A DNA stretch of 64,000 nt from Paenibacillus radicis (ex Gao et al. 2016) (GTDB lineage: Bacteria; Bacillota; Bacilli; Paenibacillales; Paenibacillaceae). Shown piece after piece: positions 59,071 through 64,000 of this stretch. The first letter of the stretch is position 1; every line of letters begins with the position of its first letter. A program made the position numbers and the translations under genes. A model generated the notes under the pieces. It saw nothing but the letters and a program-made list of their open reading frames with translations. It was not told where the DNA came from and made no database searches. The stretch spans positions 47,234 through 111,233 of the forward strand of contig NZ_BMHY01000014.1 in NCBI RefSeq assembly GCF_014641555.1. The letters run 5' to 3'.

Positions 59071-60597
59071 CTACCAGCCTTCATAAAAAGGCAATTGAAT
59101 CCGAATAGCCGTTATCGCTCTTTGCTCCAATGCGGTTCTCCTGCTCTTCTGGAAAAGATCCAGCCTTGCATCCGCAAGGTCGCGCCAGCTTTTTGAGCTA
59201 ACCCGCTGTTCTCTGGCCTCCCCGCCTTCTTGCTCGTTAGCAGCGGACAGCCTTTCTCCGAAAGGGAGCGCGCTATGATCTCCACTGCGAAATCGAACGA
59301 GGAGATCGGTTAGCGACTGCTTGAGGGTTGAATCCTTTTCCGTGGAAGCATGCCATTCCAGCCAGGATAACGCCGCTTGGCCGCAGCCGGAAGCGTTCAT
59401 CACGCCCGCTACCTTCATGATCGACCGCTCGTCTGGACAATGCAGCTTGGAAACAAGAATAGCGCCTATCGCTGATGAGCGGCCGCTAGAGCGATAATAA
59501 GCGCATAGACGGAATAATGGCGGCAGCAGACTGGATTTCATCCTGAGCGCCAACACGTAGTAACGAATAACGGCCTGATCATCCTGCAGCGCTTCGCATA
59601 AACGTCCCAATAAATATGCCGTCCGAAAAGTACCCATCCCATCTTCCGTATGATACTGAGGCGGCGACACACCCAGCTCTATCGCCCGCTCCGCAGCGGC
59701 ACGAGCTTCCGGCAGCTGCGCCAATTGGGCATGCGCTAGCGATTTGTAATGCCACATATCCGTATAAGTCGGAAAACGAACCGTAGCTTCCGTAGCGGAA
59801 TCCGCAGCCTCCTGCCATCGGCCTAACAATTGCAGGCTTAACGCCTCGTATTTATTGACCAGATGCGCATAATTTAATAGTTCGAAATCGGGAGAATTGC
59901 GTACCAGTCGAAAAGCAGCCAAAGCCTCCTCCGGCTCCCCTACACGCAAATGCTCTACGCCAATGTTATAGCGATGAAAACTATTTTCCGGTTCCTCGGC
60001 AATAGCCAGCTTTAACAGCTCCATGTTGCGCTTGAGCTTTCCTTTCGATTCCACCACCTGATGCTTGTAGCCATAATGATGAATAATAGCATCCGTCAAA
60101 TGAAATCTTGCACCTGGAAATTTCCGCAAAATCGACGGCGCAATCTGCTCGTGAATTCGTCCCTCGAAGCGGATAAACTTATCGTTGCGGAACATGCGAA
60201 GCACGGGATGGATCGTCGCTCCTTGCCCTTCGCCGTCCCCGACAATGTTCCAAATTTGCAGCAGCATCGCCGAGAGGCTTTTGTCCTTTATGAGATCGAG
60301 CAATTGCCCTTTCGTGGCCGCATCCAGCCGCTCATCGGCATCCAGAAAAAGAATCCATTCTCCCTTAGCCCGATCCAAACCCGCATTTCGCGCTTTTGCG
60401 AAGTCATGATCCCACTCATAGTGAACGATCACTGCCCCGTACCGAGCCGCAATCTCAGTCGTACGATCGGTCGAACCCGTATCTACGATAATAATTTCAT
60501 CTGCAATGCCTTTTACGCTCTCCAGACAATCCGCCAAAAACGCTTCTTCATCCTTAACGATCATGCATAAGGAAATTAGCTTCCGACGCATCTCCAC
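59071..60597 (-). CDS. Family 2 glycosyltransferase with TPR region
   Basis: The 508-residue protein has KLISLCMIVKDEEAFLADCL, IIVDTGSTDRTTEIAARYGA, WDHDFAKARNAGLDRAKGEW and LFLDADERLD (DxD near 92), then RFEGRIHEQIAPSILRKF. TPR repeats follow (NSFHRYNIGVEHLRVGEPEE, LLGRWQEAADSATEATVRFP, LAHAQLAQLPEARAAAERAI). The start is GTG at 60597, 7 nt after AAAGGAGG, and overlaps the previous gene by 44 bp. The stop is 33 bp from the next start. All three are co-transcribed. Confidence 0.93.
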   Translation of the reverse strand: MEMRRKLISLCMIVKDEEAFLADCLESVKGIADEIIIVDTGSTDRTTEIAARYGAVIVHYEWDHDFAKARNAGLDRAKGEWILFLDADERLDAATKGQLLDLIKDKSLSAMLLQIWNIVGDGEGQGATIHPVLRMFRNDKFIRFEGRIHEQIAPSILRKFPGARFHLTDAIIHHYGYKHQVVESKGKLKRNMELLKLAIAEEPENSFHRYNIGVEHLRVGEPEEALAAFRLVRNSPDFELLNYAHLVNKYEALSLQLLGRWQEAADSATEATVRFPTYTDMWHYKSLAHAQLAQLPEARAAAERAIELGVSPPQYHTEDGMGTFRTAYLLGRLCEALQDDQAVIRYYVLALRMKSSLLPPLFRLCAYYRSSGRSSAIGAILVSKLHCPDERSIMKVAGVMNASGCGQAALSWLEWHASTEKDSTLKQSLTDLLVRFRSGDHSALPFGERLSAANEQEGGEAREQRVSSKSWRDLADARLDLFQKSRRTALEQRAITAIRIQLPFYEGW

Positions 60598-62629
60598 CTG
60601 CGCGCCTCCTTTGCAGTCCGTTCCAGTTCGTTAGCCAGCCAAGTGCTTCCGTCAGCCTCAATGCCTCCGTAATTCGTTCCCTGTCCTGCTCCGGCCAGCC
60701 GCCATCCCAGCTGCGGCCTCCACCGTACTCCTCAGGCTGAAGCGATTCCAGTGCCAGCTGCAAGCAGACCGATGCGACCCCTAACTGCGCACGATCAGCG
60801 ATTGCCGATCCTTCAGCTTCAGCAGCCTGCTCCATGAGCGGCAGCGCTTCTTGAAACAGTCTTTTACGGTAAAGCAGCTCGCCTAAGCGGTAAGCCTGCT
60901 CCGCTCCCAGTCTGCCTTTTGCCCCATAGCTTTGAAGCATGAGCTCGGCCGATGCGGCCATATATCCGTTATCGTATAGGGACGTCTCAAAGGAAGCATC
61001 CAACCCGCGGAGACGCTTGACAAAACGCTGCGCCAACGGCAGCATGCCGTGCCCAATGGCCCGATCCATAAAAATACGCGCTGCCTCCAAGTTGCGGGCA
61101 TTTGCAAGAGATGCGGGGTACCCACGCCTTTTTGACGTCAAAAGCAAATCGAGCTCTTTTGTCCATTCCAGCTGGGGTTTTCCCATAAGCAGATGAAGCT
61201 GGCTCCAGCCTTGAACCGGCATTCGCCGTTCCTCCGTCCAAAGGCAAAGCATCCAATCGACGACTGCAATCCCAAGCTCTTCTGAATAGGCCGGATTCTG
61301 CTGAACAACCAATTCCTCCAACAGCTGGCTTGCTTCAGAATATCGTTGAATACCGATAAGGCACTCGCTATACAGCACCTTATCCCGCACCGTCCACTCT
61401 TCATTAAGGACCGACTGCCATAAAAGCAAAGCATCCGAATAAGCGCCAATGCCGACCAGCACTCGAGCAACAAGTTTAGTCTGGCCAGGCTCCACCCACT
61501 CCCCTAACCGATCTGCCAGAGCGGAGTCCGGCACACCGTCTTCGTGAAGCCATAGAGCCATGCCCTTAAGGGCTGGCTCCCAGAGGGGAGCTTGCTCCAG
61601 CGCTATTTTCAAATGATAATTCGCTTCTGAACGGTGACCTAAACGCAAATAAATTTCTCCGAGTGCGGTATGTGCCCGGTAGCCGGATGATCCTGCCAAA
61701 GATACGTAACGGCCTGTTTCGCCAGCTGCAATTGCCGCTTTAAAGGCAGCTTCAGCATCTGAGAGCAGGTGGAGCGCAACGAGACTTTCACCATATAGCA
61801 AATGAAGCTCTGCATAATCCCTGTAGCCTAGCGTTTCACTTCGCAGCAACTGTCCCGCTTCATCCGCTTTACCGGTAGCAAGCAAAGTTTTGGCATAATC
61901 CCGAATGAGCGTCGGCCGATAAGGCGCCTTTACTGATGTCGATGCAAGGGACTGACGGAAAGCGTCAAGCGCTTCTGCAAGCTGGCCAGACTGGCATAAT
62001 GCAACGGCGTAGTTGTATAGACAAAAAGGATCATCCGGCCGCTGGGACAGCTGCCTGGTAATGATCCGCAAGTTCCTTTCCGTTTTCTTTTTACGTTGAA
62101 GGACGGAAGGTTTATAACCATCGTGTAAAAGAATAAAGGAAGCAGTCAGCAGAGGGCCATCAACTTCCTTTGTTTCGTTAGTAAGCTGCTCATGTATTTC
62201 TCCCGTATATTTAAAACTTTGTCTGTTGCGGAATAATCGGACTGCTTCGCTCCGCACCACATTCTGATGATCCGTATCGTCAATTACATGCTCCATCGCA
62301 AGTTTAAATGCCGAAATAGATAAGGCTGCTTCTTCAAGCTCTTGCCGCAGAAGCAGCGCCTCTCCTCCTGACAGCCATTCATCTGCATCTAGTACCAATA
62401 TCCATTGCGTGCTTGCCTCGTCAAGCAGTCTGTTTCGCACAGCTGCAAAATCGTCCTGCCATGGCACTTCGATTACTTTAGCGCCAAAGCCGGCGGCAAT
62501 CGCCGCCGACTGATCCGTCGAACCCGTGTCAGCGACAATAATCTCATCCGCAATCCCTTGGACGCTGCTTAAGCAGCGCCCTAATACATCGGCCTCGTCT
62601 CTGACTATGACGTGAACGCCGAGAAGCAT
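60554..62629 (-). CDS. Family 2 glycosyltransferase with long TPR region
   Basis: The 691-residue protein has LLGVHVIVRDEADVLGRCLS, IIVADTGSTDQSAAIAAGFG, WQDDFAAVRNRLLDEAS and LVLDADEWLSGGE, then FKYTGEIHEQLTNETKEV. Helical TPR-like repeats span about 210-650 (DPFCLYNYAVALCQSGQLAE and GSSGYRAHTALGEIYLRLGH). The ATG at 62629 has GGGAGG 8 nt upstream. It is the first of three GT2-TPR genes and starts 16 bp after the stop of the repeat protein gene, so translation is tightly linked. I infer that the repeat protein is its acceptor. Confidence 0.93.
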   Translation of the reverse strand: MLLGVHVIVRDEADVLGRCLSSVQGIADEIIVADTGSTDQSAAIAAGFGAKVIEVPWQDDFAAVRNRLLDEASTQWILVLDADEWLSGGEALLLRQELEEAALSISAFKLAMEHVIDDTDHQNVVRSEAVRLFRNRQSFKYTGEIHEQLTNETKEVDGPLLTASFILLHDGYKPSVLQRKKKTERNLRIITRQLSQRPDDPFCLYNYAVALCQSGQLAEALDAFRQSLASTSVKAPYRPTLIRDYAKTLLATGKADEAGQLLRSETLGYRDYAELHLLYGESLVALHLLSDAEAAFKAAIAAGETGRYVSLAGSSGYRAHTALGEIYLRLGHRSEANYHLKIALEQAPLWEPALKGMALWLHEDGVPDSALADRLGEWVEPGQTKLVARVLVGIGAYSDALLLWQSVLNEEWTVRDKVLYSECLIGIQRYSEASQLLEELVVQQNPAYSEELGIAVVDWMLCLWTEERRMPVQGWSQLHLLMGKPQLEWTKELDLLLTSKRRGYPASLANARNLEAARIFMDRAIGHGMLPLAQRFVKRLRGLDASFETSLYDNGYMAASAELMLQSYGAKGRLGAEQAYRLGELLYRKRLFQEALPLMEQAAEAEGSAIADRAQLGVASVCLQLALESLQPEEYGGGRSWDGGWPEQDRERITEALRLTEALGWLTNWNGLQRRRAGGDASEANFLMHDR

Positions 62630-62644
62630 AGTCAAACCTCCCAT

Positions 62645-64000
62645 CTAAGTTCCTTGACCATTGAAATACACATCAACCGTCGTCGGATTTCCTGAAGAGC
62701 TCGAGCGAGCGGATAACCTCGTATACTTCAAAAATCTCTGTGGAACAAGCACATCTACCGAACCAACCGCAATTCCTGTATCTGTCGATACATCGGTGTA
62801 CCAGTTCGAGCCGTTAGCACTGATTTCAACAATCGCATCAGCGTTATTGCCGCCTGGTCCCCTGTTGTAGACATAAAAGGAATAAGTGCCGTAGTTGCTA
62901 GTTGTTACAGGCAGTATAGGGGTATAGGTGTTTGTTGTTACTATATTAGTCGTCGACTGTTCTTGGAAGCTCTTCTGTGAAATTGAGATCACACTGGTAA
63001 GCGTACCTGCTGTAATTGTTGCTCCGAGCAGTGCAGCTAACGTACCTGTCGTGATCGTCGCTCCTAACACGGCTGCCAGCGTACCCGTTGTTATCGTCGC
63101 TCCGAGCACAGCCGCCAGCGTACCTGTCGTGATTGTCGCTCCGAGCAGTGCTCCCAACGTTCCACCTGTGATTGTCGCTCCCGACACCGCTACCGTCCCT
63201 CCAGATATCGCGACTGTTCCTCCTAACAGAGCCACCGTGCCGCTTGATATGGCTACTGTTCCTCCTGTGATCGTTGCTCCAAGGATTGCAGTCAGAGTAC
63301 CTGCGGTAATTGTTGCCCCTGACACGGCTGCCAACGTTCCTGTCGTGATCGTCGCTCCGAGCACGGCCGCCAACGTACCTGTCGTAATCGTTGCTCCAAG
63401 AATCGCAGTCAACGTACCCGCTGTGATCGTCGCTCCCGACACTGCTGCCAGCGTACCTGTTGTTATCGTTGCTCCGAGCAACGCTCCCAATGTTCCGCCT
63501 GTGATGGTCGCTCCCGACACTGCTACCGTTCCCCCAGAAATTGCTACTGTTCCTCCGGACAGAGCCACTGTGCCACTTGATATGGCTACTGTTCCTCCCG
63601 TGATCGTTGCTCCAAGGATTGCAGTCAGGGTACCTGCTGTGATTGTTGCTCCTGACACTGCTGCCAACGTACCCGTTGTAATCGTTGCTCCGAGCACGGC
63701 AGCCAGCGTACCTGTCGTGATCGTCGCCCCTAGCAACGCTCCCAATGTTCCGCCTGTGATTGTTGCTCCGGAGACTGCTACTGTTCCTCCAGATATCGCC
63801 ACTGTTCCGCCTGACAGGGCCACCGTGCCACTTGATATGGCTACTGTTCCTCCCGTGATCGTTGCTCCGAGAATCGCAGTAAGTGTACCTGCGGTAATTG
63901 TTGCTCCTGACACTGCTGCCAGCGTACCCGTGGTGATCGTTGCCCCGAGCACAGCCGCCAGTGTACCCGTGGTGATCGTTGCCCCGAGCACAGCCGCCAG
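62645..64000 (-). CDS. Thr/Gly-rich beta-repeat surface protein with C-terminal DUF6385-like domain (N-terminus outside window)
   Basis: At least 452 residues are visible and the frame is open to the window edge. Residues up to about 325 from the C-terminal end are tandem units of two sizes: 13-residue xGATITtGTLaaV and 7-residue sGGTVAx. These are organised in a larger super-repeat seen about three times. The spacing of Gly-Thr and small hydrophobics suggests a beta-solenoid or fibre. The last ~110 residues (NTYTPILPVTTSNYGTYSFY, YVYNRGPGGNNADAIVEISA, TVDVYFNGQG) resemble DUF6385, found at the end of Paenibacillus repeat proteins. The many Thr and Ser residues are candidate O-glycosylation sites for the three glycosyltransferases downstream. 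Exosporium or cell-surface fibre is a reasonable guess. Confidence 0.85.
   Translation of the reverse strand: MAAVLGATITTGTLAAVLGATITTGTLAAVSGATITAGTLTAILGATITGGTVAISSGTVALSGGTVAISGGTVAVSGATITGGTLGALLGATITTGTLAAVLGATITTGTLAAVSGATITAGTLTAILGATITGGTVAISSGTVALSGGTVAISGGTVAVSGATITGGTLGALLGATITTGTLAAVSGATITAGTLTAILGATITTGTLAAVLGATITTGTLAAVSGATITAGTLTAILGATITGGTVAISSGTVALLGGTVAISGGTVAVSGATITGGTLGALLGATITTGTLAAVLGATITTGTLAAVLGATITTGTLAALLGATITAGTLTSVISISQKSFQEQSTTNIVTTNTYTPILPVTTSNYGTYSFYVYNRGPGGNNADAIVEISANGSNWYTDVSTDTGIAVGSVDVLVPQRFLKYTRLSARSSSSGNPTTVDVYFNGQGT
62985..64000 (-). repeat. 39-bp/21-bp tandem coding repeats with long super-repeat
   Basis: The DNA alternates 39-bp units (encoding xGATITtGTLaaV) and 21-bp units (encoding sGGTVAx) with strong sequence similarity and mostly third-position changes. 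A block of one GATITGG unit, four GTVA units and further GATIT units recurs near 63160, 63500 and 63740. Such arrays change copy number by slippage and are prone to assembly collapse. Confidence 0.9.

Overview
The window looks like chromosomal DNA of a Paenibacillus-type spore-forming Firmicute. Supporting genes are spoIIR-prmC-prfA in the usual order, a ycnI/ycnJ copper pair, a yvdTSR-like TetR/SMR/SMR operon, RNase J, des-desKR, S-layer homology (SLH) repeats, a YesM/YesN-linked CUT1 sugar transporter, and strong AGGAGG ribosome binding sites with many TTG and GTG starts. No rRNA, tRNA, phage, transposase or CRISPR array was recognised.

Layout. 1-6.8 kb is core genome: spoIIR (cut by the window edge), prmC, prfA, ycnI, a CopC-CopD fusion and ychF. 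7.1-14.2 kb is an AT-rich island with a secreted RHS/YD-repeat polymorphic toxin, an Imm53-type immunity gene overlapping it by 4 bp, and a secreted companion protein. 14.5-23.7 kb holds a large hybrid sensor kinase with two kinase modules, a glycosyltransferase fused to two methyltransferases, an SLH-anchored YcdB-like protein and thioredoxin. 23.8-31.6 kb holds an Rrf2 regulator, the SMR efflux operon, RNase J, hisC and small membrane proteins. 31.7-35.9 kb is a sulfur-acquisition locus: metNIQ divergent from an NtaA/SnaA-type flavin monooxygenase. 35.9-36.8 kb is non-coding and carries two copies of an unusual multi-hairpin element. 36.8-38.6 kb holds small membrane and lipoproteins, one frameshifted. 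38.7-41.7 kb is the cold-responsive desaturase and its two-component system. 41.8-53.2 kb is carbohydrate uptake and catabolism (YesMN, solute-binding lipoprotein, two permeases, SDR, AraC, Gfo/Idh/MocA dehydrogenase, TIM-barrel isomerase). 53.6-56.8 kb holds small membrane proteins and glutaminyl-tRNA synthetase. 56.9-64.0 kb is a surface-glycosylation locus: three tandem GT2-TPR glycosyltransferases downstream of a Thr/Ser/Gly repeat protein ending in a DUF6385-like domain.

The most unusual non-coding signals are these. (1) A repeat family found at three distant loci (587-770, 30876-31061, 53381-53567), each with exactly four 22-bp palindromic units spaced 51, 62 and 51-52 bp. (2) A twin ~215-bp element at 36055-36730 in which each copy folds into three consecutive hairpins built on the GCGAA/TTCGC motif. 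(3) An intrinsic terminator with a competing antiterminator in the metNIQ leader that does not look like an S-box or T-box. (4) A 19-bp element at identical spacing from the -10 box in front of both ycnI and copCD.

All calls come from reading the sequence and remembered family signatures; no database search was run.
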